A stretch of 64,000 bases of DNA from Bacteroidota bacterium (GCA_013286425.1 JABDFS010000001.1:23392-87391), one strand, 5' to 3'. Counted from the first letter of the stretch, positions 34,557-44,257 are shown. A program made the numbers and translations. The notes: generated from the letters alone by a model not told the origin.

Positions 34557-35741
34557 ATGGCTGTTAAAACAGATACATTTCAATCACCGGATTATTACCT
34601 GGTTGATGAGTTACTGACTGAAGAACAAAAGCTGGTGCGTGATACCGTGCGCAATTATGTAAAGAAGGAAATATCGCCTATAATAGAAGATTATGCTCAG
34701 CGTGCAGAGTTTCCTGAGTTTATTGTAAAACAAATGGGAGAGCTAGGTTGTTTCGGCCCAACCATTCCACATGAATATGGCGGCGGTGGTTTGGATTATA
34801 TAAGCTATGGTTTAATGATGCAGGAACTGGAACGTGGTGATAGCGGCGTGCGCTCAACTGCAAGTGTGCAAGGCAGTTTGGTAATGTATCCAATTTATGC
34901 TTATGGAAATGAAGAACAGCGGAATAAATATCTGCCTAAGCTTGCAAGCGGCGAATGGCTTGGGTGTTTTGGATTGACTGAACCTGATTTCGGAAGCAAC
35001 CCTGCAGGCATGATCACAAACTTTAAAGAAGATGGTGACGATGTTATTTTAAACGGCTCTAAAATGTGGATCAGCAACGCACCTTTTGCGCAGGTTGCAG
35101 TGGTTTGGGCAAAAGATGAAAGCGGTGAAATATGCGGGCTTATTGTTGAGCGCGGGATGGAAGGTTTTACAACTCCAACCACACACGGAAAATGGAGTTT
35201 ACGAGCAAGCGCAACAGGAGAGTTGGTTTTTCATGATGTACGTGTTCCCAAAGAAAATATACTGCCCAATGTAAAAGGTTTGAAAGGTCCGCTGGGTTGT
35301 TTAACAAAAGCCCGTTATGGAATTGCATGGGGCGCACTTGGCGCTGCTATGGATTGTTATGATACGGCTTTACAGTACAGCAAAGAGCGGGTGCAATTTG
35401 ACAAACCTATTGGTGCTTTCCAATTGCAGCAAAAGAAACTGGCTGAAATGATAACTGAAATTACCAAAGCGCAATTACTCGTATGGCGCGTTGGTTCTTT
35501 AATGAATGAAGGGAGAGCAACTCCGCAACAGGTAAGCATGGCAAAGCGTAACAGTTGCGAAATTGCAACCAACATTACACGTGATGCACGCGCAATGCTT
35601 GGTGGAATGGGCATTACCGGTGAATACAGTATCATGCGCCACATGATGAATCTTGAAAGCGTACTTACGTATGAAGGCACGCACGATGTGCATTTGTTGA
35701 TAACCGGTATGGATGTAACAGGCTTTAATGCATTCAAATAA
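34557..35741 (+). CDS. Acyl-CoA dehydrogenase, glutaryl-CoA dehydrogenase-like
   Basis: FAD flavoenzyme of 394 residues in the acyl-CoA dehydrogenase family. Family motifs are GCFGLTEPDFGSNPAGM (FAD/substrate loop), RYGIAWGALGAAMDCYDTALQYSKERVQF and the catalytic-base region YEGTHDVHLLITG. The EGTHDVH pattern and the overall sequence resemble glutaryl-CoA dehydrogenase, which oxidises and decarboxylates glutaryl-CoA in lysine and tryptophan breakdown. A short-chain specificity of another kind remains possible. It has its own recognisable promoter and appears monocistronic. Confidence 0.88.
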   Translation: MAVKTDTFQSPDYYLVDELLTEEQKLVRDTVRNYVKKEISPIIEDYAQRAEFPEFIVKQMGELGCFGPTIPHEYGGGGLDYISYGLMMQELERGDSGVRSTASVQGSLVMYPIYAYGNEEQRNKYLPKLASGEWLGCFGLTEPDFGSNPAGMITNFKEDGDDVILNGSKMWISNAPFAQVAVVWAKDESGEICGLIVERGMEGFTTPTTHGKWSLRASATGELVFHDVRVPKENILPNVKGLKGPLGCLTKARYGIAWGALGAAMDCYDTALQYSKERVQFDKPIGAFQLQQKKLAEMITEITKAQLLVWRVGSLMNEGRATPQQVSMAKRNSCEIATNITRDARAMLGGMGITGEYSIMRHMMNLESVLTYEGTHDVHLLITGMDVTGFNAFK

Positions 35742-35809
35742 TTAGAACAGAATTTCTGCGATCAATAAATTGATGGAATTATTTTCTGATTGACGCATGC
35801 TATTAAAAA

Positions 35810-36676
35810 CTAATTCCATTCTTTATTATCTTTTTCAACCTTGCTTTTATAAACTTTACGGCAGAGATAAGCACTTAGTTCATACAGTGCAAATAATGGA
35901 AGAAATACAATTGTTTGACTGTACCAATCCGGGCTTGGTGTAATCACTGCTGCGATCACCAGTAAAATAACAATGGCATATTTACGTGTACGTTTTAAAA
36001 ACTGCGGCGTAACAATACCAATTTTTGTAAGCGCATAAGTAAGTACAGGCATTTCAAAAGCAATTCCGCATCCAATAATTACATTAGTTAAATTATCAAT
36101 ATAATCGTTTATCGTTGGCCGGGTTGTAACCATATTAAGTGCGCTTACCTGAAAAGTGGCAAGAAAATTAAAAGTAAATGGCCCTAAAACAAAATACCCA
36201 AATGCTGAACCCAAAAAGAAAAAGAATGACACCCAAAAAATAATAAAGCTTGTCCCCTTTATTTCCTTTGCATTTAATGCCGGTTTTACAAACCGCCAGA
36301 ATTCCCAAAAAATATATGGAAATGCTGCTATTAACCCTCCTATAAACGCAATTGAAAAACTACTGAAGAACTGTCCGCCAAAAGTGGTGGTTTGCATACT
36401 TATCTCAACGGGAGGGAGGCATAATTCATTACCTAAACCAAGATGATTACTAAGGCTGCAAATTACTTTGTAACTTATAAAATTGGGATTGATGGGGCCT
36501 GCTATCACATTATCAAAAACCCACTGTATTTTAATAAATATTATTATCGATATAATAATCACCGCCAATAAGGAGCGGATAATATGCCATCTTAATGCTT
36601 CCAAATGATCTACAAAAGCCATCTCAGCTTTACCCTGGTTTCTTCGGTTTAAAAAACCTGCTGTTGTCATACTCAT
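35810..36676 (-). CDS. tatC: Sec-independent translocase subunit TatC
   Basis: Multi-spanning receptor subunit of the twin-arginine translocase, 288 residues. The N-terminal motif MAFVDHLEALRWHIIRSLLAVIIISI is diagnostic, with the conserved glutamate in HLEALR. About six membrane segments follow (for example GTSFIIFWVSFFFFLGSAFGYFVLGPF and ITPSPDWYSQTIVFLPLFALYELS). It recognises twin-arginine signal peptides. It sits downstream of two ferritin-like genes with twin-arginine leaders and near tatA, forming a rare compact Tat cluster with probable cargo. Confidence 0.95.
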   Translation of the reverse strand: MSMTTAGFLNRRNQGKAEMAFVDHLEALRWHIIRSLLAVIIISIIIFIKIQWVFDNVIAGPINPNFISYKVICSLSNHLGLGNELCLPPVEISMQTTTFGGQFFSSFSIAFIGGLIAAFPYIFWEFWRFVKPALNAKEIKGTSFIIFWVSFFFFLGSAFGYFVLGPFTFNFLATFQVSALNMVTTRPTINDYIDNLTNVIIGCGIAFEMPVLTYALTKIGIVTPQFLKRTRKYAIVILLVIAAVITPSPDWYSQTIVFLPLFALYELSAYLCRKVYKSKVEKDNKEWN

Positions 36677-36746
36677 CTATTTTATGAATGCATTCATTTC
36701 AAAAAATATTTCTGCATCTAAATCTTAGAATATTATAAATCAAAAT

Positions 36747-36779
36747 AAAAAAGCACCATTTGCTTGATGATGCTTTTTT
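36747..36779 (-). terminator. Rho-independent terminator of the ferritin-like genes
   Basis: AAAAAAGCA / TGCTTTTTT stem with a short loop, 20 bp after the stop at 36800 on the minus strand. It would separate the ferritin-like pair from tatC. Confidence 0.7.
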
Positions 36780-36799
36780 ATTTTTTTGTTTAACAGTAA

Positions 36800-37630
36800 C
36801 TATGAAACAATAAAAGGTTGAATAAGCGCTAACACCTGTGCGGTTGTAAGCGGCTCATCAAATGCTTCAGATGCATCTTCCACACTAATATTAAAACCAT
36901 CAATGCCCACAATATTAATTCCGAGCTGTACTGTATTATCTTCACCTGCATAATTTCCTGCAACGGAAGAACCTATTCCCGCAGTTGACGCGCCGGTTAT
37001 CCAAGGCCTTATTTTTTCATCATTATAATAAGAAGAACGCAGGCTTCTTACATAAGATGCATGTCTTGCTTCAACAGAATGTATTTGCAAAGCGGCTGTA
37101 AGTACCGTATCATTCATTTTTAAATTAGGAGCCTGCCCCTTGTATGCTCTTACGCCGGTATCTTCAAATGTTTGAGATACTGCTAAAAATGTTTCATAAT
37201 CTGAAAAAACAGTTGGAAAAGTTCCGCCTGCTGTAAAATCAAAAACCGGTGACTTTTGTGGAATGCCTCCCAATGCGGTAATTGTTGCTGAAAGAAAATC
37301 TACGTGCTCTTTTTCATGCTGCTGAATAATTTTATAACCCTGCAAAGCGGAAGCATCTTTTATTAATCCCGGAGTGCTTACTCCTGTGTTGTAAAACTGC
37401 GATTCAAGATGTTCAAGTACTAAAGCAAAATTTAAAACATGTGTTACGGTATCAGGTGTTTGTCCATATGCTTTTTTAAAGATTCCACCTAAGGCAAGCG
37501 GTAAAGCAGTAAGTGCAATTTTGCCACCGATACGTGCAAATTCACGCATAGAATCACGGCGTGTATCTACGCGGTTATATACCTCCGGATCTTGCTTTTC
37601 TATATCAGAAAATATTTGTTCAATATTCAT
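36800..37630 (-). CDS. Exported ferritin-like protein (Ferritin_2 type), 2 of 2
   Basis: A 276-residue ferritin-like protein. The leader RRDSMREFARIGGKIALTALPLALGG, ending near KAYGQ, resembles a twin-arginine signal. The mature part has the four-helix di-metal pattern: ALVLEHLESQFY, QQHEKEHVDFLSAT, SQTFEDTGVRAY and IHSVEARHASYVRSL. A C-terminal tail follows. It is a paralogue of the gene 10 bp upstream. Members of this group include desiccation-related and iron/redox proteins; the reaction is unknown. Cofactor-carrying proteins that fold before export fit a Tat route, and tatC lies next door. Confidence 0.83.
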   Translation of the reverse strand: MNIEQIFSDIEKQDPEVYNRVDTRRDSMREFARIGGKIALTALPLALGGIFKKAYGQTPDTVTHVLNFALVLEHLESQFYNTGVSTPGLIKDASALQGYKIIQQHEKEHVDFLSATITALGGIPQKSPVFDFTAGGTFPTVFSDYETFLAVSQTFEDTGVRAYKGQAPNLKMNDTVLTAALQIHSVEARHASYVRSLRSSYYNDEKIRPWITGASTAGIGSSVAGNYAGEDNTVQLGINIVGIDGFNISVEDASEAFDEPLTTAQVLALIQPFIVS

Positions 37631-37640
37631 AATATTTTTT

Positions 37641-38363
37641 TTAAATGGTGTAAGGAAATGATTTAAGATCAGGCATTACTTTAAGGTAAGGTGAAATTGT
37701 TTGCACAACATTATAAGGTTTATTGGCAACATCTAAACCATTGGAATCAACAATGGTACTATCTGCAAAAGATAACGGATCTATTAAGTCTCTTATGTAA
37801 GCAGCATGCCTTGCTTCCACTGAAACAATTTTACCGGCAGCCGTTAAATAATCCGAGCTTTTGATAGCATACGCAATACCATTGTAGGCAGATACTCCTG
37901 TGTCTTCAAAACTTTTTGAAGCGCCTAAAACACTCATCCTGTCAGAGAAATTAATTGAACTGAAATCAAATTGCATATCAGGAAGCGCACTGCTGCCTAG
38001 AGCAGTTTTAAAAAATTCCCTGTGCGAGATCTCATGATCCCTGATCTGTGCAAGTCTCGTTTTCTCCCAGGAAGAGCCGCCTGAATAAAAATTGCCAACT
38101 ACCATAATGTAAAATGCCGCTTCCAGTTGCTCAAGCAAATAAGCATAATTTAAAATGTCGATATCGTTATACGTACCCGTTTTAAGCGAGTCACTAACGC
38201 TACCGGTGTTAAGTGCATTTGAAGTTTCTGATTTAGTACAGGCAGTAAGGCCGGTTATGGCAACTGCTGTAAGACCAAGATTGCTTAAAAATTTTCTTCG
38301 ATGCAGAGTAGGCGATTGAACCTGGTCTTCATTTTCTGAAGAAGATACATGTGGTTGTTTCAT
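37641..38363 (-). CDS. Exported ferritin-like lipoprotein, 1 of 2
   Basis: A 240-residue ferritin-like protein with a probable twin-arginine lipoprotein leader: HRRKFLSNLGLTAVAITGLTAC, where RRKFL is the Tat motif and LTAC the lipobox. The body has AYLLEQLEAAFY, IRDHEISHREFFK, SKSFEDTGVSAY and VSVEARHAAYIRDL, the same ligand pattern as its neighbour. It is thus probably exported folded and lipid-anchored. It starts the minus-strand operon, followed 10 bp later by the paralogue and then by tatC, and faces tatA on the other strand. Confidence 0.83.
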   Translation of the reverse strand: MKQPHVSSSENEDQVQSPTLHRRKFLSNLGLTAVAITGLTACTKSETSNALNTGSVSDSLKTGTYNDIDILNYAYLLEQLEAAFYIMVVGNFYSGGSSWEKTRLAQIRDHEISHREFFKTALGSSALPDMQFDFSSINFSDRMSVLGASKSFEDTGVSAYNGIAYAIKSSDYLTAAGKIVSVEARHAAYIRDLIDPLSFADSTIVDSNGLDVANKPYNVVQTISPYLKVMPDLKSFPYTI

Positions 38364-38584
38364 AGTTGTGATTTTAAATGAGTAAATAAAAAAGCAAGTG
38401 CAACTACGAAGGATAACATCGGAAGGTTTTAGGATTATTAAAAAAAGAAAAAGAATTGTATAATTGATAATTAATATCTACAAAAAGAATTGTATTGATA
38501 TAAGCATTTAATTTATTTGATAAAATAGTTTTCTTTTTGAAACCTTAGAAAAATTTATTGCGTAATTGCATCAAAATAATTTTT

Positions 38585-38788
38585 ATGAGTACTCCTGGTA
38601 TATCTGAATGGGTATTAATAATACTTGCTGTATTGATTTTATTTGGCGGAAAAAAAATCCCTGATTTTATGAGAGGCCTTGGAAAAGGAATACGTGAATT
38701 CAATGATGCTAAAAATAATGTTCGTAAAGAAATTGAAGATGGCATTAATGAAACGCCTCGTCAACCTGTGAACAATACGCAGCCATAA
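38585..38788 (+). CDS. tatA: Sec-independent translocase subunit TatA
   Basis: A 67-residue single-span protein, TatA/E family. Residues GISEWVLIILAVLILFGGKKIPDFMRGLGKGIREFNDAKNN give in order the membrane segment, the hinge (FGGKKIPDFMRGLG) and the amphipathic helix. The track begins at a TTG at 38558. I use the ATG at 38585 (MSTPGISEW), which gives the usual short N-terminus. TatA multimers form the pore recruited by TatC, whose gene is 1.9 kb away beyond the two ferritin-like genes. Confidence 0.93.
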   Translation: MSTPGISEWVLIILAVLILFGGKKIPDFMRGLGKGIREFNDAKNNVRKEIEDGINETPRQPVNNTQP

Positions 38789-38904
38789 TAATTTTTGATC
38801 TTTATTATAAAGCTGTATTAGAAAACTCAGTTATATAAATTTATATAACCTTGCTGTTGTAGTGTATTATTATAATAACACAAACAAGAGCGAAACAAAT
38901 AAAT

Positions 38905-39348
38905 TTATTGCTCTGATTCGTCTGTGTTTTTATACAGTTCGTTATTCAACTCTACAGGTTTTTCAAACTCTTCATTGCAATCATAGCAATGCCAAACCTG
39001 TTCAACACCGATGGCATAACTACCCAACATCCATGTAAATAGGGCACTTATCACATTAGAAGGTTTACGGCTAGTAGTTATGTATTCAATATTGTGACTA
39101 CCACAATGCGGGCATGCAAAGCTTTTCCGTTTTATTTCTTTAATTGCATTTAATATTTCTGTAGCCTTATCAGTATCATTTTTTTCGATCATTAATTTTA
39201 TTCCGCCTATTGCATTGCTGAGTATAGGATTAAGCGTAACTGTCTGTTCATCCTTCAACCAACAATTTATACCTGCTTCCTCAAGCCTTCCCATCATTAA
39301 ATTGGCTTCAATGTAATTGTCAAATGTTTCAATAATTATAAAGTCCAT
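38905..39348 (-). CDS. DUF2007 protein with zinc ribbon
   Basis: A 147-residue protein. The N-terminal DUF2007 domain (IIIETFDNYIEANLMMGRLEEAGINCWLKDE ... GGIKLMIEKNDTDKATEIL) is a small ferredoxin-like fold often called 'putative signal transducing protein'. It is followed by a probable zinc ribbon made of CPHCGS and CYDCNEE. The family has no assigned function; sequence suggests protein or nucleic-acid binding. Monocistronic, convergent with tatA. Confidence 0.85.
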   Translation of the reverse strand: MDFIIIETFDNYIEANLMMGRLEEAGINCWLKDEQTVTLNPILSNAIGGIKLMIEKNDTDKATEILNAIKEIKRKSFACPHCGSHNIEYITTSRKPSNVISALFTWMLGSYAIGVEQVWHCYDCNEEFEKPVELNNELYKNTDESEQ

Positions 39349-39571
39349 AATTATTAAATGTAAAGCATAAAGTTTATTGTTATTATAATTCTATCCTATC
39401 GATATGAATGAAATATCAATAACAAATATTTCTTTATGTTTGACAACATAAAATTTTCAGCAATAAAAACCATATACGATATTTCCGTACATGCATAAAA
39501 AGATTTAATAAATTCAGATCGGTTTAATATTGTTGTAAAAGCTAACTCTTAATTTTTTTTGTTATAACCCG

Positions 39572-41779
39572 ATGCATTGTTTCTATAATTATATAAAAAA
39601 GGTTTTGTTGCTTTTAAGCGTTATGTATTTGTTTTCCGCCGGCAAGGTTATGGCACAGGTAATTCATCAGTTGCCACCCAATCAACCTGAACAAGATGCC
39701 TGTAATGCTTTGCAGTTATGTGGCAATAGTTTTAATACGCCTTATAGTTATGTAGGAACAGGAAAAAAAATTGATTTAAACAGTACGCCATGTTTTTCCG
39801 GTACGGGTGGCGGAGAAGTAAACTCTGTATGGCTAAAAGTAAATGTACAAACTGCAGGCAGCATCGTATTTAAAATTATGCCCGTGAATCATGATGACGA
39901 TTATGATTTTGCTGTACTGAATGCAACAGGCATAAGTTGTAGTTCTTTAGCGTCAAGTGATGTGGTGCGGTGTAATTTCAACAACAACTTTCCGGGTAGT
40001 AATGTTAATGGAGTTGTCGGACTAGATTCTCTCAGTACATTTTCCTTTGTTGAGGCAGGGGCAACGGGTGGCTCTTTCTGCAGGGAAATAGCAGCCAAAC
40101 AAGGAGAGGTTTACCTGATCATGATAAATAACTATGGTAACTATAATTCAGCTGGTCCCAGTGAAGGCTTTACAATTGATTTTTCAGGTTCAACAGCCTC
40201 CTTTAATAATACAATTCCACCCAAATTAATTTCCATAGATCCGCCGTGTAAAAACGCAAGAAGCATTATAGTAAGAACGAGCACCGAAATTTTATGTGGC
40301 TCTATCGCTGTCGATGGAAGTGATTTTACATCAACGGCACCTGTAAAAATAGTTAGTGCTGCAGGCATTAACTGTACTAACGTTGGTGGTTATACAAATG
40401 CCGTTGTTATTAATTTTTCAACGCCGTTGCCTGCAGGCACTTATTTACTTAATGCACAAACCGGCAGTGATGGTAATACACTCATGAATCTTTGCAACAA
40501 TCAACTGCAATTACCTGATGCAGGAATACAGTTTACAATATTACCGGCAGGTAAAGAACCGGTAGATAATGAATCTATCTGTTATAGTCAGCTTCCGTAT
40601 TTATGGAATGGCATCAGTGTAACAAAGGCCAGCGACACTGCCGCTACCTATACAACGTCATCAGTAGGTGGCTGTGACTCAACCACAATATTAAATCTCA
40701 AAGTCTCGCCGGCAGTACAACAAATTAATTTATCGTACACTATCTGTAATGGCAGCTCTTATACTTTGCCATGGGACTCAACTGTAAACACAGCAGGTAG
40801 TTTTGTCCATACTTATATTAATACAAATGGTTGCGATAGCATGATTAAAAATATTACAATCAATGTTATCAAACCCAATAACGAAACTATTGCAACAGGT
40901 TTTTGCAGAGATGCAGCAGTTACTTTAAACATGCCAAACACTTTTACAAGTTATTTATGGAATACGGGAAATACTAATAGTTCAATTAATGTAAACAGCA
41001 CAGGCACATATACTGTAGCTGCAACAGATAATTATGGATGTATTACGAAAGATACTTTTCTTGTTTCAGCTTATGCAGATCCGGTTGCTTCCTTTACCGA
41101 TCCTTCAAAACTTTGTGACGGCAATACAACATCATTAGATGCCGGCAGCGGATTTAAAAATTATAGTTGGAATAATGGCGTCAATACAGAAGTGCTTATT
41201 GCAGATAAGCCGGGGAAATATTGGGTGAGTTTAACTGATATACATAATTGCACTGCAACAGACACGGTTAATGTTATAGTTGTTCCTGTGCCCGCTGATT
41301 TTTTAACTGCATCAATTACCAAATGCTTTTACGATGATGTTTTTGTAGCTCCATCAAAGTCTTTTGATAAATATGAATGGAGCGATGGCAGCAATTTTAA
41401 AACTATAAAAATATCTACCGGTGGTACTTATTGGCTCACAGCAACAGACGCCAATGGCTGCATCGGAACTGATTCTATTGCTATAATTGATTCTGCATGC
41501 GCAGAATATTTGTATATACCAACTGCATTCACACCAAATCATGATGCACGCAACGATGTTTTTAAACCAACCTTTGCGGGAAGGTTATTGAATTATCATT
41601 TCATGATTTATGACCGGTGGGGAAAAATGATCTTTTCTACTGAAGATTTTTCAAAAGGCTGGGATGGATCGCTGAATAGTTTAGAGCAACCTCCCGGCAC
41701 GTATGTGTGGATATGCTCGTATGAATTGCAGGGGAGAGCGCCGCGTACTGAGAAAGGCACTGTTACATTAATCAGGTGA
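39572..41779 (+). CDS. T9SS type B (gliding-motility C-terminal domain) surface protein
   Basis: A 735-residue secreted protein with a signal peptide (KKVLLLLSVMYLFSAGKVMAQ). The N-terminal half contains a CUB/PKD-like cysteine-containing region (DACNALQLCGNSF), then repeated Ig-like segments of the form YLWNTGNTNSSINVNSTGTYTVAATDNYGC. It ends in a CHU_C type B sorting domain: IPTAFTPNHDARNDVFKP ... YDRWGKMIF ... GWDGSLNSLEQPPGTYVW ... KGTVTLIR. The T9SS would export it to the surface. A function in adhesion or gliding is suggested by the domain only. No neighbour shares the strand closely. Confidence 0.87.
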   Translation: MHCFYNYIKKVLLLLSVMYLFSAGKVMAQVIHQLPPNQPEQDACNALQLCGNSFNTPYSYVGTGKKIDLNSTPCFSGTGGGEVNSVWLKVNVQTAGSIVFKIMPVNHDDDYDFAVLNATGISCSSLASSDVVRCNFNNNFPGSNVNGVVGLDSLSTFSFVEAGATGGSFCREIAAKQGEVYLIMINNYGNYNSAGPSEGFTIDFSGSTASFNNTIPPKLISIDPPCKNARSIIVRTSTEILCGSIAVDGSDFTSTAPVKIVSAAGINCTNVGGYTNAVVINFSTPLPAGTYLLNAQTGSDGNTLMNLCNNQLQLPDAGIQFTILPAGKEPVDNESICYSQLPYLWNGISVTKASDTAATYTTSSVGGCDSTTILNLKVSPAVQQINLSYTICNGSSYTLPWDSTVNTAGSFVHTYINTNGCDSMIKNITINVIKPNNETIATGFCRDAAVTLNMPNTFTSYLWNTGNTNSSINVNSTGTYTVAATDNYGCITKDTFLVSAYADPVASFTDPSKLCDGNTTSLDAGSGFKNYSWNNGVNTEVLIADKPGKYWVSLTDIHNCTATDTVNVIVVPVPADFLTASITKCFYDDVFVAPSKSFDKYEWSDGSNFKTIKISTGGTYWLTATDANGCIGTDSIAIIDSACAEYLYIPTAFTPNHDARNDVFKPTFAGRLLNYHFMIYDRWGKMIFSTEDFSKGWDGSLNSLEQPPGTYVWICSYELQGRAPRTEKGTVTLIR

Positions 41780-41914
41780 TTTCTTTTAAACTTAAATTGA
41801 TTTTGCTTTATTATAAGACTACTGCTTTTAATTTATTAAGCATTCAATCCACAGCTTGCTCACAGCTTATAATCCACTACACATAGCTCAAAGCTTTCTT
41901 CTTACCTTGCACAC

Positions 41915-42709
41915 ATGCAGCAATATCAACAATTACTTCAGTATATATTAGATAACGGCACGCAGAAAACTGATAGAACAGGAACAGGCACAATTAGTCA
42001 TTTTGGGTACCAGGTGCGGTTCAATCTGGCTGATGGGTTTCCGCTTGTAACCACAAAAAAGGTTCATTTAAAAAGTATCATTTATGAATTACTTTGGTTT
42101 TTGCGTGGCGAAACCAATATTAAATATTTAAAGGAACATGGCGTGGGTATCTGGGATGAATGGGCCGATGAAAACGGCGAGCTTGGCCCTGTTTATGGCA
42201 AGCAGTGGAGAAGTTGGGAAGGCGCAGATGGTAAAGTAATAGACCAGGTAACTGATGCAATCAATCAAATAAAAAATAACCCGGACAGCCGCCGCATAAT
42301 TGTGAGCGCATGGAATGTAGCTGACCTGTCGCAAATGGCTTTGATGCCCTGCCACACATTGTTCCAGTTTTATGTGGCTGAAGGAAAATTAAGTTGTCAG
42401 TTATACCAGCGTAGTGCAGATGTATTTCTCGGTGTTCCTTTCAACATTGCATCGTATGCATTGTTGACTATGATGATGGCGCAGGTTTGCGATCTTGAAG
42501 CCGGCGATTTTGTTCACACTTTTGGTGATGTACACATTTACAATAATCATATCGAACAGGTAAACCTGCAGCTTTCAAGAAAGCCATATACTTTGCCAAC
42601 AATGAAATTAAATTCTTCAGTAAAAAATATTTTTGATTTTACTTATGAAGATTTCACGCTGGAGAATTACCAGTTTCATCCTGCTATAAAAGCACCGGTT
42701 GCGGTGTAA
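41915..42709 (+). CDS. thyA: Thymidylate synthase
   Basis: Makes dTMP from dUMP with methylene-tetrahydrofolate; 264 residues, the standard length. Landmarks are [28 protein letters not shown] (phosphate-binding loop with arginine), LWFLRGETN, the catalytic cysteine in [30 protein letters not shown], and the C-terminal [10 protein letters not shown]. It is followed 84 bp later by folA, which regenerates the tetrahydrofolate oxidised in this reaction, a common pairing. The spacer holds a 7-bp-periodic inverted tract. Confidence 0.97.
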   Translation: MQQYQQLLQYILDNGTQKTDRTGTGTISHFGYQVRFNLADGFPLVTTKKVHLKSIIYELLWFLRGETNIKYLKEHGVGIWDEWADENGELGPVYGKQWRSWEGADGKVIDQVTDAINQIKNNPDSRRIIVSAWNVADLSQMALMPCHTLFQFYVAEGKLSCQLYQRSADVFLGVPFNIASYALLTMMMAQVCDLEAGDFVHTFGDVHIYNNHIEQVNLQLSRKPYTLPTMKLNSSVKNIFDFTYEDFTLENYQFHPAIKAPVAV

Positions 42710-42710
42710 A

Positions 42711-42780
42711 CAATTAACAATTAAAAATGAATAATTAATAATTCAAAAATTATTGTTCACTGATCGTTATTCATTTTTCA
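42711..42780. repeat. 7-bp-periodic inverted tract between thyA and folA
   Basis: Ten degenerate heptanucleotides in register: CAATTAA, CAATTAA, AAATGAA, TAATTAA, TAATTCA, then AAAATTA, TTGTTCA, CTGATCG, TTATTCA, TTTTTCA. The second half is roughly the reverse complement of the first (AAAAATGAATAA / TTATTCATTTTT). Confidence 0.5.
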
Positions 42781-42793
42781 TTTATGTCACTAT

Positions 42794-43294
42794 ATGATCA
42801 AATCACTCGTAGTAGCTGCAGCAACAAATAACGCTATTGGTAAAAACAACCAGTTGCTTTGGAATTTACCAAACGATTTGCGGTTTTTTAAAAATGTAAC
42901 CTGGGGAATGCCTGTATTGATGGGCAGGAAAACTTTTGAAGCGTTGGGCAATAAACCTCTGAATGGAAGAATAAATATCGTGTTGACTTCAAGTAAATTT
43001 TTTAAGAAAGAAGGGACTGTTGTAGTAAATAAAATAAAAGATGCTGAATTTTTTGCCACTCAAAACGATTATAAAGAATTAATGATATTGGGTGGTGCAC
43101 ATGTTTACTCACAAACAATAGATGACGCCGATAAAATTTATATAACAAGAGTACATCATGTTTTTGAAGATGCCGATGCATTTTTCCCTGTGATTGATGA
43201 ACAGAAATGGAAACTCATTTCAAATGAAGACCATTTTAAAGATGAGAAGCATGCATATGATTACAGTTTTCAATTATGGGAAAAGAAGCCCTAA
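42794..43294 (+). CDS. folA: Dihydrofolate reductase
   Basis: NADPH-dependent reduction of dihydrofolate to tetrahydrofolate; 166 residues. The family signature LVVAAATNNAIGKNNQLLWNLPNDLRFFK contains the active-site aspartate (LPNDLRFF), followed by the cofactor segment PVLMGRKTFEALGNKPLNGRINIVLTSS and MILGGAHVYSQTIDDADKIYITRVHH. Length and motifs are normal. It works with thyA immediately upstream in dTMP synthesis. Confidence 0.96.
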   Translation: MIKSLVVAAATNNAIGKNNQLLWNLPNDLRFFKNVTWGMPVLMGRKTFEALGNKPLNGRINIVLTSSKFFKKEGTVVVNKIKDAEFFATQNDYKELMILGGAHVYSQTIDDADKIYITRVHHVFEDADAFFPVIDEQKWKLISNEDHFKDEKHAYDYSFQLWEKKP

Positions 43295-43432
43295 TCCTAA
43301 AGGGAGTAAGAAACAACTCTGCAAAATTTGAATGAATTATTTTTACCGTATTACTTAATCAATAACCGACTTTAAAGGAAGTTTCATAAACTCCCTTTAA
43401 AGTCGGGCTAAAACTCCCTTTAGGGCTGGGGT
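43288..43432. repeat. Cluster of three ACTCCCTTT-AGGG repeats
   Basis: An inverted copy at 43288-43307 (GCCCTAATCCTAAAGGGAGT) faces two direct copies at 43389-43409 and 43413-43432 (ACTCCCTTTAGGGCTGGGGT). The last runs into the ATG of the next gene. Confidence 0.65.
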
Positions 43433-44230
43433 ATGTATTCTTCCACACAACTTGCATTTAAATATTTAAAATACCGGTTAACCGCATCAAACGGAAAAGG
43501 TCATGGTGTGCATTCACCTTTTGTATTTGAATTTATAACAAAAATGTTGAATGATAAACGCGGCTTAGATTGTTTTAAAGACATCGAATCTTTGCGAAGT
43601 GAATTAAAAAAAAATAATACAGAGATAAGCGTTCCCGATTTTGGCGCTGGTTCAAGGATGCAACTGGATAATAGAAGAAAGATATCAGCAATTGCAAACT
43701 CATCGTTGAAACCAAAAAAATATAGTCGGCTTCTTTTTCGCATAGCTGAATATTATAAGCCTGCAACGATCATTGAACTCGGAACATCATTAGGTATTAC
43801 TACATCTTATCTTGCTTGTGCAAATCCGCAGGCATCCATCATTACAATGGAAGGCGCGCCTGAAGTAGCACATATTGCACAGGAGAATTTTAATAACCTT
43901 CATCTTTACAACATAATAATAGTTGAAGGCAATTTTGATGAAACACTTCCTTCTGTCACTAATCAATTATCAACAATTGATTTTGCTTTTATTGATGGCA
44001 ATCATCGCAAAGCACCAACGTTAAATTATTTCTACGAGCTATTAAAAATAGCAAAGCCTTCTTCTATTATTGTGTTTGATGACATTCACTGGAGCGAAGA
44101 AATGGAAGAAGCATGGAATGAAATCAAGGAACATCCTTCAGTAACACTTACAATAGATTTATTTTTTATAGGTATAGTGTTTTTCAGAACAGAACAAAAA
44201 ATAAAACAGGATTTTACTATTCGCTATTGA
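43433..44230 (+). CDS. Class I SAM-dependent methyltransferase (O-methyltransferase-like)
   Basis: A 265-residue methyltransferase. An N-terminal helical part (KYLKYRLTASNGKGHGVHSPFVFEFI) is typical of a Bacteroidota subgroup. The Rossmann domain then has motif I IIELGTSLGITTSYLA, ASIITMEGAPEVAHIAQENF and the DFAFIDGNHRKAPTLNYF / IVFDDIHWSEEMEEAW pattern of catechol-type O-methyltransferases. The substrate is unknown. The start codon directly abuts an intergenic repeat. A small membrane protein gene follows 27 bp downstream. Confidence 0.85.
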   Translation: MYSSTQLAFKYLKYRLTASNGKGHGVHSPFVFEFITKMLNDKRGLDCFKDIESLRSELKKNNTEISVPDFGAGSRMQLDNRRKISAIANSSLKPKKYSRLLFRIAEYYKPATIIELGTSLGITTSYLACANPQASIITMEGAPEVAHIAQENFNNLHLYNIIIVEGNFDETLPSVTNQLSTIDFAFIDGNHRKAPTLNYFYELLKIAKPSSIIVFDDIHWSEEMEEAWNEIKEHPSVTLTIDLFFIGIVFFRTEQKIKQDFTIRY

Positions 44231-44257
44231 ATAATTTTTTCTGCTGGAATAGATAAG

